Notes under the pieces: model-generated
Told to the model about the DNA's origin: nothing
Databases searched by the model: none
Seen by the model: the letters and a program-made list of their open reading frames with translations, nothing else
From: Pseudomonas hunanensis
GTDB lineage: Bacteria; Pseudomonadota; Gammaproteobacteria; Pseudomonadales; Pseudomonadaceae
Assembly (NCBI RefSeq): GCF_013393325.1
Contig: NZ_QJRC01000082.1
Coordinates: 1 to 64,000 of the forward strand
DNA: 64,000 nt
Direction: 5' to 3'
Part shown: in pieces, positions 25,631 to 41,880 of the stretch
Layout: each line of letters opens with the position of its first letter
Numbering within the stretch: the stretch's first letter is position 1
Made by a program: the position numbers and the translations under genes

Positions 25631-27304
25631 TCAAGCCTTTCCAGAAACCACCATCTTGCGCGCATGCGCCAAGGACTCTTTGGTCAGGTCGATGCCGCCC
25701 AGCATCCGCGCCACTTCTTCTACCCGCTCACGTTTGCCCAGGCTGGCCACGGCGGTGTGGGTGGTATCACTGTTGCGCACCTTGTGTACGAACAGGTGAT
25801 GATGCCCTTGTGCTGCTACCTGTGGCAGGTGTGTCACGGTCAGCACCTGGCCACGCTCGCCCAGGCGACGCAGCAATTGGCCGACGATTTCGGCAGTGGG
25901 GCCGCCGATACCCACGTCGACTTCGTCGAATACCAGGGTCGGGATGCGCGAGGTCTGTGCCGTGATCACCTGGATCGCCAGGCTGATACGCGACAGTTCG
26001 CCGCCCGAGGCCACCTTCGCCAGGCCTTTGAGTGGTTGGCCGGGGTTTGCGCTGACCAGCAGCTCGATCTGCTCCAGGCCATGGGGTGAGAGGTCGGAGC
26101 CCTCGTTAGGTGTCAGCTCGATGCAGAAGCGACCGCCAGGCATGCCCAGGCGCTGGATTTCCTGTTCGACGGCGCCCGCCAGTTGCTGGGCTGCCTGCTG
26201 ACGCAGGCCGCTGAGTTCGCGGGCCTTCTCTTTATAGTGCTGGGCGAAGGCGGCAAGCTCTTCACCCAGGCGCTCGATCGACTCGTCACTGGCGTTAAGG
26301 CCTTCGATTTCTTCCATCAGCCGTTGCTGCAGGTGAGGCAGTTCGGTGGGGTGCACGCGGTGTTTGCGCGCCAGCGTATAGAGGGTGTCGAGGCGCTCTT
26401 CCAAGGCCTGCAGGCGCATCGGGTCGGCATCGAAGTTGTCGAGGAAGCGGTTGAGTTCGCCCACGGCTTCCTCGACCTGGATTTGCGCGCTGGCGATCAG
26501 GTTGGCTGCTTCGCCCAGTGCCTTGGGTGAGTTGGTGGCGGCACCCAGACGATTGAGGCAGGAGGTGAGGGCACTGAGCACGTTGCCCGAGTCGCTCTCG
26601 CTGCACTGGTCGATGACCTGGCGACAGATGCCGAACAGGGCTTCGGCGCTGGTCAGGTTCTTGTGCTCCTGTTCCAGCTGCTCCAGTTCGTGCTCGCCAA
26701 GGCCCAGGTTGTCCAGTTCTTCCAGTTGGTAGCTGAGCAGTTGGTGGCGGGCGCGCTGCTCGTCGCCGGAATTGGACAGGCGCTCCAGCTCCAGGCGGGT
26801 TTGGTTCCAGCGCTTGGCTGCCAGCTGTACCTGGCGGGCCAGGTCGACGGCGCCCGCATACTCGTCGAGCAAGCGGCGATGGGTGTCGGTCTTGAGCAGC
26901 GACTGGTGCTCGTGCTGGCTATGGATGTCGATCAGCAGTTCGCCCAGCGCTTTAAGGTCGCCAAGCGGGCAGGGCGTGCCGTTGATGTAGCCGCGGCTGC
27001 GGCCTTCGGCGGTGATCACCCGGCGCAGGATGCACAGGCCGTCGTTGTCCAGGTCGCGCTCGGTCAGCCAGGCATGCGCCTCGGGGATGTCCAGCAGGTC
27101 GAAGGTGGCGAGGATGTCTGCCTTGTCGGTGCCGGGGCGCACCACGCCGCTGTCGGCCCGGTCGCCCAAGGCCAGGCCAAGGGCGTCGAGCATGATCGAT
27201 TTGCCGGCGCCGGTCTCACCGGTGATGACAGACATGCCACGGGCGATTTCGAGGTCGAGGTGCTCGACGATGGCGTAATTGTGAATGGACAGGTGCACCA
27301 GCAT
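25631..27304 (-). CDS. recN: DNA repair protein RecN
   Basis: This 557-aa SMC-like ATPase acts in double-strand break repair and sister-chromatid cohesion. Walker A is GETGAGKS (29-36). Two coiled-coil arms (about 155-370) surround a hinge-like centre, and the C-terminal ATPase half has LASGGELSRISLA-type signature residues (VASGGELSRISLA) and Walker B VFDEVDVGIGG. A LexA-like box lies 24 bases upstream of the ATG, so SOS induction is expected. It is divergent from grpE. Confidence 0.97.
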   Translation of the reverse strand: MLVHLSIHNYAIVEHLDLEIARGMSVITGETGAGKSIMLDALGLALGDRADSGVVRPGTDKADILATFDLLDIPEAHAWLTERDLDNDGLCILRRVITAEGRSRGYINGTPCPLGDLKALGELLIDIHSQHEHQSLLKTDTHRRLLDEYAGAVDLARQVQLAAKRWNQTRLELERLSNSGDEQRARHQLLSYQLEELDNLGLGEHELEQLEQEHKNLTSAEALFGICRQVIDQCSESDSGNVLSALTSCLNRLGAATNSPKALGEAANLIASAQIQVEEAVGELNRFLDNFDADPMRLQALEERLDTLYTLARKHRVHPTELPHLQQRLMEEIEGLNASDESIERLGEELAAFAQHYKEKARELSGLRQQAAQQLAGAVEQEIQRLGMPGGRFCIELTPNEGSDLSPHGLEQIELLVSANPGQPLKGLAKVASGGELSRISLAIQVITAQTSRIPTLVFDEVDVGIGGPTAEIVGQLLRRLGERGQVLTVTHLPQVAAQGHHHLFVHKVRNSDTTHTAVASLGKRERVEEVARMLGGIDLTKESLAHARKMVVSGKA

Positions 27305-27327
27305 GGGGCGGCTCCCGAAAGTCAGGT

Positions 27328-27343
27328 CTGGTTATTTATACAG
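27328..27343 (-). promoter_or_regulatory. LexA-like SOS box upstream of recN
   Basis: On the minus strand CTGTATAAATAACCAG fits CTGT-N8-ACAG with one mismatch (CCAG). The AT-rich centre and its position close to recN, a classic SOS gene, support the call. Confidence 0.7.
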
Positions 27344-27409
27344 TACTTTTTTCAGGCCTGCCAATGCCCCTTGGCAGATTCTGTTGCGGCCCTGAAAACC
27401 ACCTTGCCC

Positions 27410-27437
27410 CTTGAAGCTGGTTTTTCAGGCCCCATAT
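27410..27437 (+). promoter_or_regulatory. Sigma-32 heat-shock promoter of grpE-dnaK
   Basis: CTTGAAG (27410-27416), a 13-base spacer and CCCCATAT (27430-27437) match the sigma-32 consensus CTTGAAA-N11-16-CCCCATNT. grpE starts 57 bases downstream. Confidence 0.88.
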
Positions 27438-27494
27438 AGCCGGCAGACACGGCGAGCTTTGCTCGTACTACAGAAATTGCGGAGGAGAGAACCC

Positions 27495-28049
27495 ATGGCT
27501 GACGATCAGCTGAACGAGAAAGACCTTAATGCCGAAGAAGCCGCTGCAGTGGATAACGGCGCCCGCGTTCAGGAGCTCGAGGAGCAGCTGGCCGCCGCCA
27601 AGGATCAGTCCCTGCGTGTCGCAGCAGAAGCGCAGAACAGCATTCGCCGCGCCGAGCAGGAAGTCGACAAGGCCCGCAAGTTCGCCCTCGAGAAATTCTC
27701 CAGCGACCTGCTGCCGGTGATCGACAGCCTGGAACTGGCCTTGGCTCACTCCAGCGCCGACGACGAGCACGTCAAGCAGATTCGTGAAGGCGTCGAGCTG
27801 ACCCTGAAGATGTTCCAGGACACCCTCAAGCGCTACAACCTCGAAGCTGTCGACCCGCACGGTCAGCCGTTCAACCCTGAGCACCACCAGGCCATGGCCA
27901 TGCAGGAAAACGCCGAAGTAGAGCCAAACAGCGTGCTGAACGTGTTCCAGAAAGGCTACCTGCTGAATGGCCGCCTGCTGCGCCCCGCCATGGTGGTGGT
28001 CAGCAAGGCGCCGGCTGCCCCGCAACCTTCTATCGACGAGAAGGCTTGA
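27495..28049 (+). CDS. grpE: Nucleotide exchange factor GrpE
   Basis: This 184-aa protein releases ADP from DnaK in the chaperone cycle. The N-terminal half is a long coiled coil (about 20-85) for dimerisation. The C-terminal beta domain carries the family signature region with [20 protein letters not shown] and [26 protein letters not shown] lies 5 bases before ATG 27495. It is preceded by the sigma-32 promoter and followed by dnaK after 101 bases, so it should be heat-induced with dnaK and dnaJ. Confidence 0.97.
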   Translation: MADDQLNEKDLNAEEAAAVDNGARVQELEEQLAAAKDQSLRVAAEAQNSIRRAEQEVDKARKFALEKFSSDLLPVIDSLELALAHSSADDEHVKQIREGVELTLKMFQDTLKRYNLEAVDPHGQPFNPEHHQAMAMQENAEVEPNSVLNVFQKGYLLNGRLLRPAMVVVSKAPAAPQPSIDEKA

Positions 28050-28150
28050 AATTAGTCCGGGCATCCCCATCTAGGTGTCAAGCGATCAAGTATTACCGCA
28101 GTTGGCCGAAGTAGCCGCTGCCGCCAAATTCAAGTTTCGGGAGAGTTAAC

Positions 28151-30076
28151 ATGGGCAAAATCATCGGTATCGACCTGGGGACCACCAACTCGTGCGTCTC
28201 CATTCTGGAAAACGGTAACGTCAAGGTCATCGAAAACGCCGAAGGCGCGCGTACTACCCCTTCGATCGTGGCTTATGCCAACGACGGCGAAATCCTGGTT
28301 GGCCAGTCGGCCAAGCGCCAGGCTGTGACCAACCCGCACAACACCCTGTTCGCAGTGAAGCGCCTGATTGGCCGCCGCTTCGAAGAAGAGGTCGTGCAGA
28401 AAGACATCAAGCTGGTGCCATACAAAATCGTCAAGGGCGGTAACGGCGACGCTTGGGTACAGGCCGGCGGCAAGGACATGGCGCCACCGCAAATCAGCGC
28501 CGAAGTGCTGAAAAAAATGAAGAAGACCGCCGAAGACTACCTCGGCGAGCCTGTCACCGAGGCGGTCATCACCGTTCCGGCCTACTTCAACGACAGCCAG
28601 CGCCAGGCCACCAAGGATGCCGGCCGCATCGCTGGTCTGGACGTCAAGCGCATCATCAACGAGCCGACCGCCGCTGCTCTGGCTTACGGCATGGACAAGG
28701 CCAAAGGCGACCACACCGTCATCGTTTATGACCTGGGTGGTGGTACCTTCGACGTTTCGGTCATCGAAATCGCCGAAGTCGACGGTGAGCATCAGTTCGA
28801 AGTACTGGCCACCAACGGCGACACCTTCCTGGGTGGCGAAGACTTCGACATGCGCCTGATCGACTACCTTGTCGACGAGTTCAAGAAAGAGTCCGGCATG
28901 GACCTGAAGAACGATCCGCTGGCCCTGCAGCGCCTGAAAGAAGCTGCCGAGAAAGCCAAGATCGAGCTGTCCTCGACTCAGTCGACCGACGTCAACCTGC
29001 CGTACATCACCGCAGATGCGACGGGTCCGAAGCACCTGAACGTGAAAATCTCCCGCGCCAAGCTGGAGTCGCTGGTAGAAGACCTGGTTCAACGTACCAT
29101 CGAGCCTTGCCGCATCGCCCTGAAAGACGCCGGCATCGACGCCAGCAAGATCGACGACGTGATCCTGGTCGGTGGCCAGACCCGTATGCCGCTGGTGCAG
29201 AAAACCGTTGCTGACTTCTTCGGTAAAGAAGCGCGCAAGGACGTCAACCCGGACGAAGCAGTTGCCATGGGTGCTGCCATCCAGGGCGCGGTATTGGCCG
29301 GTGACGTGAAAGACGTACTGCTGCTGGACGTCAGCCCGCTGACCCTGGGTATCGAAACTATGGGTGGCGTGATGACCGCGCTGATCGAGAAGAACACCAC
29401 CATCCCGACCAAAAAGTCGCAGGTGTTCTCGACCGCCGATGACAACCAGGGCGCCGTGACCATTCACGTGCTGCAGGGTGAGCGTAAGCAGGCTGCGCAG
29501 AACAAGTCGCTGGGCAAGTTTGACCTGGCTGACATTCCGCCAGCACCACGTGGCGTACCGCAGATCGAAGTGACCTTCGACATCGACGCCAACGGCATCC
29601 TGCACGTTGGCGCCAAAGACAAGGCCACCGGCAAGGCTCAGTCGATCGTGATCAAGGCCAACTCCGGTCTGTCGGACGAGGAAATCGAGCGCATGGTGCG
29701 TGACGCCGAGGCCAACGCCGAGGAAGACCGCAAGTTCGAAGAACTGGCCGCTGCCCGTAACCAGGGTGACGCGCTGGTGCACTCGACTCGCAAGATGGTC
29801 GTTGATGCCGGTGACAAGGTCACTGCTGAAGAGAAGACCGCGATCGAAGCTGCCGTGGTTGCCCTGGAAGCCGCTGTCAAAGGCGACGACAAGGCCGCAA
29901 TCGACGCCAAGGTCGAAGAGCTGTCCAAAGTCTCTGCCCCGGTTGCCCAGAAGATGTACGCCGAGCAGTCGGCCGAACAGCCTCAGGGTGGCGCGCAGCA
30001 GGCCGAGCCGGAAGCCAAGCACGATGACGTGGTTGACGCCGAGTTCGAAGAAGTGAAAGGCGACGACAAGAAGTAA
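28151..30076 (+). CDS. dnaK: Chaperone DnaK (Hsp70)
   Basis: This 641-aa ATP-dependent chaperone has an actin-like ATPase domain (about 1-385: [11 protein letters not shown] at the start, [12 protein letters not shown], and [12 protein letters not shown]). The hydrophobic-linker motif [14 protein letters not shown] follows, then the substrate-binding domain with helical lid. It ends in [11 protein letters not shown], the acidic EEVKD-like tail. It works with the neighbouring GrpE and DnaJ. GGGAGAG precedes the ATG. A 12-bp hairpin follows the stop. Confidence 0.98.
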   Translation: MGKIIGIDLGTTNSCVSILENGNVKVIENAEGARTTPSIVAYANDGEILVGQSAKRQAVTNPHNTLFAVKRLIGRRFEEEVVQKDIKLVPYKIVKGGNGDAWVQAGGKDMAPPQISAEVLKKMKKTAEDYLGEPVTEAVITVPAYFNDSQRQATKDAGRIAGLDVKRIINEPTAAALAYGMDKAKGDHTVIVYDLGGGTFDVSVIEIAEVDGEHQFEVLATNGDTFLGGEDFDMRLIDYLVDEFKKESGMDLKNDPLALQRLKEAAEKAKIELSSTQSTDVNLPYITADATGPKHLNVKISRAKLESLVEDLVQRTIEPCRIALKDAGIDASKIDDVILVGGQTRMPLVQKTVADFFGKEARKDVNPDEAVAMGAAIQGAVLAGDVKDVLLLDVSPLTLGIETMGGVMTALIEKNTTIPTKKSQVFSTADDNQGAVTIHVLQGERKQAAQNKSLGKFDLADIPPAPRGVPQIEVTFDIDANGILHVGAKDKATGKAQSIVIKANSGLSDEEIERMVRDAEANAEEDRKFEELAAARNQGDALVHSTRKMVVDAGDKVTAEEKTAIEAAVVALEAAVKGDDKAAIDAKVEELSKVSAPVAQKMYAEQSAEQPQGGAQQAEPEAKHDDVVDAEFEEVKGDDKK

Positions 30077-30093
30077 TCGTTGCATGTTGTCGG

Positions 30094-30123
30094 CCAGTTC
30101 ACCGGTGTTTGCCGGTGAACTGG
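30094..30123 (+). terminator. Strong hairpin after dnaK
   Basis: CCAGTTCACCGG (30094-30105) and CCGGTGAACTGG (30112-30123) pair perfectly around TGTTTG. No T-run follows, so it may stabilise or process the dnaK-dnaJ transcript rather than end it. Confidence 0.5.
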
Positions 30124-30136
30124 TAGGATGTCGCCG

Positions 30137-30156
30137 CGCGGGGGCTTGCTCCCGCG
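30137..30156. repeat. REP-like hairpin between dnaK and dnaJ
   Basis: CGCGGG (30137-30142) and CCCGCG (30151-30156) form the stem around GGCTTGCT. It resembles a shortened putida REP. Confidence 0.5.
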
Positions 30157-30270
30157 TTGGCGTATCTGGAATTCGAGAATTTTTACAGCATCTGTCAGCG
30201 CTCCTTGGGGGTGGGCAGGTGCTGACGGCGCGGCGCAGATGCCTGACGCCTAACAAGGTGCAAATGACCT

Positions 30271-32212
<1,942 letters not shown>

Positions 32213-32228
32213 GCCGCTACGCGGTGTT

Positions 32229-32260
32229 GGTTTCTTCGCGGGTTTGCCCGCGAAGAAACC
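32229..32260. repeat. REP hairpin after dapB
   Basis: GGTTTCTTCGCGGG and CCCGCGAAGAAACC pair perfectly over 14 bp with loop TTTG. It probably marks the dapB transcript end. Confidence 0.85.
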
Positions 32261-32291
32261 AACATGGACGTCAGCCTGTCGCATTCATGTG

Positions 32292-32364
32292 TTTTAGAGA
32301 CACATCCACGGTAGACCGAAAACGCACTTTTCTGTAAGCTACAGCTTTAGTGTGTCCACTAAAA
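32292..32364 (+). other. Structured region upstream of carA
   Basis: TTTTAG and GACACA (32292-32297, 32299-32304) pair with TGTGTC and CTAAAA (32351-32356, 32359-32364), leaving a small internal loop. A CTGTA/TACAG hairpin lies inside (32332-32344). If transcribed, it precedes a terminator-like hairpin, so a regulated leader is possible. Confidence 0.35.
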
Positions 32365-32392
32365 GCGCGCAGCGAATTGAATTCAGCACATG

Positions 32393-32431
32393 AAAGCGGG
32401 GTGACGTGTCCATACGTCACTCCGCTTTTTT
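32393..32431 (+). terminator. Terminator or attenuator hairpin before carA
   Basis: AAAGCGGGGTGACGT pairs with ACGTCACTCCGCTTT over 15 bp with one G.T, followed by a run of T residues. It is 46 bases before carA. It is either the end of an upstream transcript or an attenuator, depending on where the carA promoter lies. Confidence 0.8.
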
Positions 32432-32476
32432 GCAACCTGCGATCGCCCTTTCATGCTTGATTTACGGGAGGTCTTC

Positions 32477-33613
32477 TTGACAAAGCCAGCCATACTCGCC
32501 CTTGCCGACGGCAGTATTTTTCGCGGTGAAGCCATTGGTGCCGACGGTCAGACCGTTGGTGAGGTGGTATTCAACACCGCTATGACCGGCTACCAGGAAA
32601 TCCTTACAGACCCTTCCTATGCGCAGCAAATCGTTACCCTGACCTACCCGCACATCGGCAACACCGGCACCACGCCGGAAGATGCCGAGTCGAACCGCGT
32701 CTGGTCCGCTGGCCTGGTCATCCGTGACCTGCCGCTGCTGGCCAGCAACTGGCGTAACACCCAGTCGCTGCCTGAGTACCTCAAGGCCAACAACGTCGTT
32801 GCCATTGCCGGCATCGACACCCGCCGCCTGACCCGTATCCTGCGTGAAAAGGGCGCCCAGAACGGTTGCATCCTCGCCGGTGACAACATCAGCGAAGAAG
32901 CCGCCATCGCCGCTGCCCGTGGCTTCCCAGGCCTGAAGGGCATGGACCTGGCCAAGGTTGTCTCCACCAAGGAACGCTACGAATGGCGCTCCAGTGTGTG
33001 GGAGCTGAAAACCGACAGCCACCCGACCATCGACGCTGCCGACCTGCCGTATCACGTGGTTGCCTTCGACTACGGCGTCAAGCTGAACATTCTGCGCATG
33101 CTGGTTGCCCGTGGCTGCCGCGTGACCGTGGTGCCGGCCCAGACCCCGGCCAGCGAAGTGCTGGCACTCAACCCGGACGGCGTGTTCCTGTCCAACGGCC
33201 CTGGTGACCCCGAGCCGTGCGACTACGCCATCCAGGCGATCAAGGAAATCCTCGAAACCGAGATCCCGGTATTCGGCATCTGCCTCGGTCACCAGCTGCT
33301 GGCCCTGGCTTCCGGCGCCAAGACCGTGAAAATGGGCCATGGCCACCATGGTGCCAACCACCCGGTCCAGGACCTGGACACCGGCGTGGTCATGATCACC
33401 AGCCAGAACCACGGCTTTGCCGTTGACGAAGCCACCCTGCCGGGTAACGTCCGCGCCATCCACAAGTCGCTGTTCGACGGCACCCTGCAAGGTATCGAGC
33501 GTACCGACAAGAGCGCGTTCAGCTTCCAGGGCCACCCTGAAGCGAGCCCAGGCCCGACCGACGTCGCGCCACTGTTCGATCGTTTCACCGATGCCATGGC
33601 CAAGCGCCGCTGA
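32477..33613 (+). CDS. carA: Carbamoyl-phosphate synthase small subunit
   Basis: This 378-aa glutamine amidotransferase subunit supplies ammonia to CarB for carbamoyl phosphate (arginine and pyrimidines). The class I GATase triad is seen in [11 protein letters not shown] (Cys) and [11 protein letters not shown] (His, Glu). The start is TTG 32477, with GGGAGG 5 bases upstream; the upstream ATG at 32453 lies before this ribosome site. TTG is also the carA start used in other pseudomonads. carB follows after 105 bases. Confidence 0.95.
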   Translation: MTKPAILALADGSIFRGEAIGADGQTVGEVVFNTAMTGYQEILTDPSYAQQIVTLTYPHIGNTGTTPEDAESNRVWSAGLVIRDLPLLASNWRNTQSLPEYLKANNVVAIAGIDTRRLTRILREKGAQNGCILAGDNISEEAAIAAARGFPGLKGMDLAKVVSTKERYEWRSSVWELKTDSHPTIDAADLPYHVVAFDYGVKLNILRMLVARGCRVTVVPAQTPASEVLALNPDGVFLSNGPGDPEPCDYAIQAIKEILETEIPVFGICLGHQLLALASGAKTVKMGHGHHGANHPVQDLDTGVVMITSQNHGFAVDEATLPGNVRAIHKSLFDGTLQGIERTDKSAFSFQGHPEASPGPTDVAPLFDRFTDAMAKRR

Positions 33614-33718
33614 GCATCCTGCATCAAGGCCCCGGGCCGGCTCCTGCCGCGCCCGGAAGCGCCTGACCCAGATTGTTCAAAGCGGCTTGCCGACTGACCC
33701 CGGATTTGAGTGACCACC

Positions 33719-36936
<3,218 letters not shown>

Positions 36937-36940
<4 letters not shown>

Positions 36941-37419
36941 GCATTACCAAGTACCCGATGACCGTCCAGGGCGCTCGCGCCCTGGAAGAGGAGCACCTGT
37001 TCCTGAGCAAGACCGAGCGCCCACGCCTGAGCCAGGCGATCGGTGAAGCACGTGAGCTGGGTGACCTCAAGGAAAACGCCGAATACCATGCTGCCCGTGA
37101 AGAGCAGGGCATGGTCGAGGCGCGTATCCGCGATATCGAAGGCCGTCTGCAGAATTCGGTCGTGATCGACGTGACCACGATCCCTCACACCGGCAAGGTG
37201 ATTTTCGGTACCACCGTGGTACTGGCCAACACCGAAACCGATGAAGAGGTGACCTATCAGATCGTCGGCGAGGATGAAGCCGACGTGAAACAGGGCAAGC
37301 TCTCAAGCGGTGCGCCGATTGCCCGTGCCATCATCGGCAAGGAAGAAGGTGATACTGTCGTCGTCAAGACGCCTAGCGGCACGGTCGAGTACGAGATTGT
37401 CGAAGTCAAGCACATCTGA
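36937..37419 (+). CDS. greA: Transcription elongation factor GreA
   Basis: This 160-aa factor rescues backtracked RNA polymerase by stimulating transcript cleavage. The N-terminal coiled coil (about 10-75) has the acidic tip [16 protein letters not shown]. The C-terminal FKBP-like domain has [14 protein letters not shown] sequence ([15 protein letters not shown]). Its ATG overlaps the carB stop (ATGA), indicating translational coupling of a polymerase factor to a metabolic operon, an arrangement common in Pseudomonas. Confidence 0.97.
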
Positions 37420-37462
37420 CCGGCGCCTGCGGGCGCCATCCCTCGAGGGGATCCTCTGGCAA

Positions 37463-37846
37463 TTGGCCCAGGTGTTCTGGGTCGGTGGCCTGTGGGTGTT
37501 CCATGTGGGGCTGGTGCCTGCGCTCAAGGTCAGTGGCCTGGCGCCGCTGCTGGTGCAGGATATCGCCGGGCAGATCGACCGCTGGTTGATCGGCGTGGCG
37601 TTGCTTGGTTTGTTGACCCAGCTGGCGGTGCTGGCGAGGGTGGACGGCCTGGCGGCCTGGTGGCGGCAGTTTCGTGGCCAGATGTTGTTGCTCGGTTTCG
37701 GTGCGTGCGTGGGGTATTACACCTTGCGCTACGGTATTTCCGTAGGCGAGCGCTGGCAGATGTTCTGTTTCCTGGTGCTGGGTTTTTCCGGCATCGTGCT
37801 GGTGGCCCAACCGGTCCCGGTCAGGGCGCGTTCACCGCGCCACTGA
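37463..37846 (+). CDS. DUF4149-type integral membrane protein (start uncertain)
   Basis: This protein of about 127 residues has several hydrophobic helices. The family-like N-terminal pattern is LAQVFWVGGLWVFHVGLVPAL, followed by helices near LLGLLTQLAVLA, MLLLGFGACVGYY and FLVLGFSGIVLVA. It resembles DUF4149 proteins, whose role is unknown. No ATG or GTG lies between the greA stop and this conserved part. TTG 37463 is used here; CTG 37427 or a GTG inside greA (37325) are alternatives. It follows greA closely and is convergent with yhbY. Confidence 0.65.
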   Translation: MAQVFWVGGLWVFHVGLVPALKVSGLAPLLVQDIAGQIDRWLIGVALLGLLTQLAVLARVDGLAAWWRQFRGQMLLLGFGACVGYYTLRYGISVGERWQMFCFLVLGFSGIVLVAQPVPVRARSPRH

Positions 37847-37858
37847 TCGGAGCTACCG

Positions 37859-38167
37859 TTACTTGTAACGGTGGATGTTGGACAGCTGCTTGTTCGGCTG
37901 TGGGTTCTTGCGGTAGATCAGGGCTTTCTTGCCGATGGTCTGCACCAGCTCGGCACGGCCGGCCTTGCACAGTTCTGCAATGGTTTCGGCACGTTCTTCG
38001 CGGTCTTCCGAGCGAATTTCGACCTTGATCAGCTCATGGTCGACCAGCGCGCGCTCCAATTCGGCGATGACGCCTTCATTCAAACCGTTGCCAGCAACGA
38101 TCAGGACCGGCTTCAGGTCATGACCAATGGACTTGTATTGCTTCTTCTGCTCGTTATTGAGCGGCAT
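37859..38167 (-). CDS. yhbY: Ribosome assembly RNA-binding protein YhbY
   Basis: This 102-aa protein with a single CRM RNA-binding domain associates with pre-50S ribosomal particles. The conserved parts are LKPVLIVAGNGLNEGV, holding the GxxG loop, and HELIKVEIRSEDREER. ATG 38167 is chosen because it gives the standard family start MPLNNEQKKQ; the frame extends 25 codons upstream without conserved sequence. It is divergent from rlmE, another 50S maturation factor, as in many gammaproteobacteria. Confidence 0.95.
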   Translation of the reverse strand: MPLNNEQKKQYKSIGHDLKPVLIVAGNGLNEGVIAELERALVDHELIKVEIRSEDREERAETIAELCKAGRAELVQTIGKKALIYRKNPQPNKQLSNIHRYK

Positions 38168-38269
38168 AATCTGACCCTTTCCGTCTGATTCTGTAAAATT
38201 GACCGGCATTTTACCCGAGGGCCACCGGCTCCGCCCAGTCAATCACGACGCATATCATCGAGGTGCCCC

Positions 38270-38896
38270 GTGGTACAACGTTCCAAAAGCAGCGCCAACT
38301 GGCTGCGAGAGCATTTTAACGACCCTTTTGTGAAGCAGGCGCAGAAGGATGGCTACCGCTCGCGTGCGAGCTACAAACTGCTGGAGATCCAGGAGAAGGA
38401 CCGTCTGATCCGCCCTGGCATGAGTGTGATCGACCTCGGCGCCGCGCCTGGTGGCTGGTCCCAGGTGACCAGTCGTCTGATTGGTGGCCAGGGTCGCCTG
38501 ATCGCTTCCGACATTCTGGAAATGGACTCGATCGCTGATGTGACCTTCATTCAGGGTGACTTCACTCACGATGAAGTGCTGCAGCGCATTCTCGAGGCGG
38601 TCGGCGATTCGCACGTAGACCTTGTGATTTCCGACATGGCCCCCAATATGAGTGGTACGCCCGCGGTGGACATACCGCGTGCCATGTTCCTCTGTGAGCT
38701 GGCCCTCGATCTGGCGACCCGCGTACTCAAGCCCGGCGGCGACTTCCTGATCAAGATTTTCCAGGGCGAAGGTTTTGACGTGTACCTGAAGGACGTGCGC
38801 AGCAAGTTCGACAAAGTGCAAATGCGCAAGCCATCTTCGTCGCGGGATCGCTCCCGTGAGCAATACCTGTTGGGCAGAGGCTTCAAAGGGGCATGA
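38270..38896 (+). CDS. rlmE: 23S rRNA 2'-O-methyltransferase RlmE (FtsJ/RrmJ)
   Basis: This 208-aa SAM-dependent enzyme methylates U2552 in the 50S A-loop. The SAM motif is [14 protein letters not shown] (53-66). The K-D-K-E tetrad is visible as Lys36 (ASYKL), Asp122 (SDMAPNMSG), a Lys near 162 (FLIKIFQGE) and a C-terminal Glu. It starts at GTG 38270 with GAGGTG 4 bases upstream. It is heat-shock linked in E. coli and here lies upstream of ftsH as in that organism. Confidence 0.97.
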
Positions 38897-38911
38897 AAGG
38901 TGTGAAGCGGG

Positions 38912-38940
38912 GTGGCCGATAGTTAATTCCAATCGGCCAC
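38912..38940 (+). terminator. Hairpin between rlmE and ftsH
   Basis: GTGGCCGAT and ATCGGCCAC pair perfectly over 9 bp around an 11-base AT-rich loop. It lacks a T-run, so termination is uncertain. The remaining 150 bases before ftsH show nothing else clear. Confidence 0.45.
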
Positions 38941-39090
38941 TGCGTCAGGATCGTCCGAACTTCGTGTAGTCTAGCTTTCACAAAGGGTTACAGACGGTGC
39001 CTGCGGCTGCGTAGGTAATGTAGTAAGTTAGGGCGATGAATATCATGCGAGGCACGGCTGCGTCGTGCGCCGGCCTCAGAGGGTAGCGAA

Positions 39091-41004
<1,914 letters not shown>

Positions 41005-41012
41005 GGGCATCT

Positions 41013-41864
41013 ATGAGCTCAGTGCAGTACCCGACCCGGTTGCCTTGCGGCAACCGGGTTCTTGATTTGTCACGTACCCATGTCATGGGTATTCTCAATA
41101 TCACCCCCGATTCCTTCTCCGATGGCGGGCGCTTCAGTCAGCGTGACGAGGCCCTGCGCCATGCCGAGGCAATGGTTGCCGCCGGCGCTACGCTGATCGA
41201 CATCGGCGGCGAGTCCACGCGGCCGGGCGCACGCGCAGTATCGGTGACCGAAGAGCTGGAGCGGGTGGCGCCAATGGTTGAGGCGATCAATAGTCGCCTT
41301 GACGTGGTCATCTCGGTCGATACCTCGACGCCTGCCGTCATCCGCGAGTCCGCGCGTCTAGGCGCCGGGCTGATCAATGACGTGCGCGCCCTGGAGCGCG
41401 ATGGCGCTCTGGACGCCGCGGCCGATACTGGCCTGCCGGTGTGCCTCATGCACATGCGTGGCGAGCCGGGTAACATGCAGGATGACCCGCATTACGAAGA
41501 TGTGACCGCCGACGTTGCGCGTTATCTTGAGCAGCGGATGGCCGCCTGTTCGGCGGCGGGCATCGATTCAAACAGAATCATTCTTGATCCGGGCTTTGGT
41601 TTCGCCAAGACACTGGCGCACAACCTGAGCCTGTTCAAGCACATGGAAGCGCTCTATCGCCTTGGGCGCCCACTGCTGGTGGGTGTTTCACGAAAGAGCA
41701 TGATCGGCCTGACGCTGGAACGTCCGGTCGGCGAGCGCTTGTACGGCAGCCTTGCGCTGGCGGCGTTGGCCATGACCAAGGGGGCGAGCATACTTCGTGT
41801 CCATGACGTGGCTGAAACTGTCGATGTAGTGCGCATGATCGCTGCAGTGCAAAACGCCGAATAA
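41013..41864 (+). CDS. folP: Dihydropteroate synthase
   Basis: This 283-aa TIM-barrel enzyme joins p-aminobenzoate to the pterin diphosphate in folate synthesis and is the sulfonamide target. The signatures [11 protein letters not shown] and [11 protein letters not shown] lie near the start. [14 protein letters not shown] and GVSRKSMIG form the substrate pocket. The position directly after ftsH and before glmM is the conserved gammaproteobacterial order ftsH-folP-glmM, probably one transcript. Confidence 0.97.
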
Positions 41865-41880
41865 GAACATTGGAGTCCCT

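Noticed and set aside
28130..30256. 708-codon open frame antisense to dnaK
   Set aside because: This is an antisense artefact of the dnaK codon usage, well known for this gene in high-GC bacteria.
32390..32404. ATG-AAA-GCG-GGG-TGA as a carA leader peptide
   Set aside because: Four codons inside the terminator stem, without arginine codons or a ribosome site, do not support an attenuator peptide.
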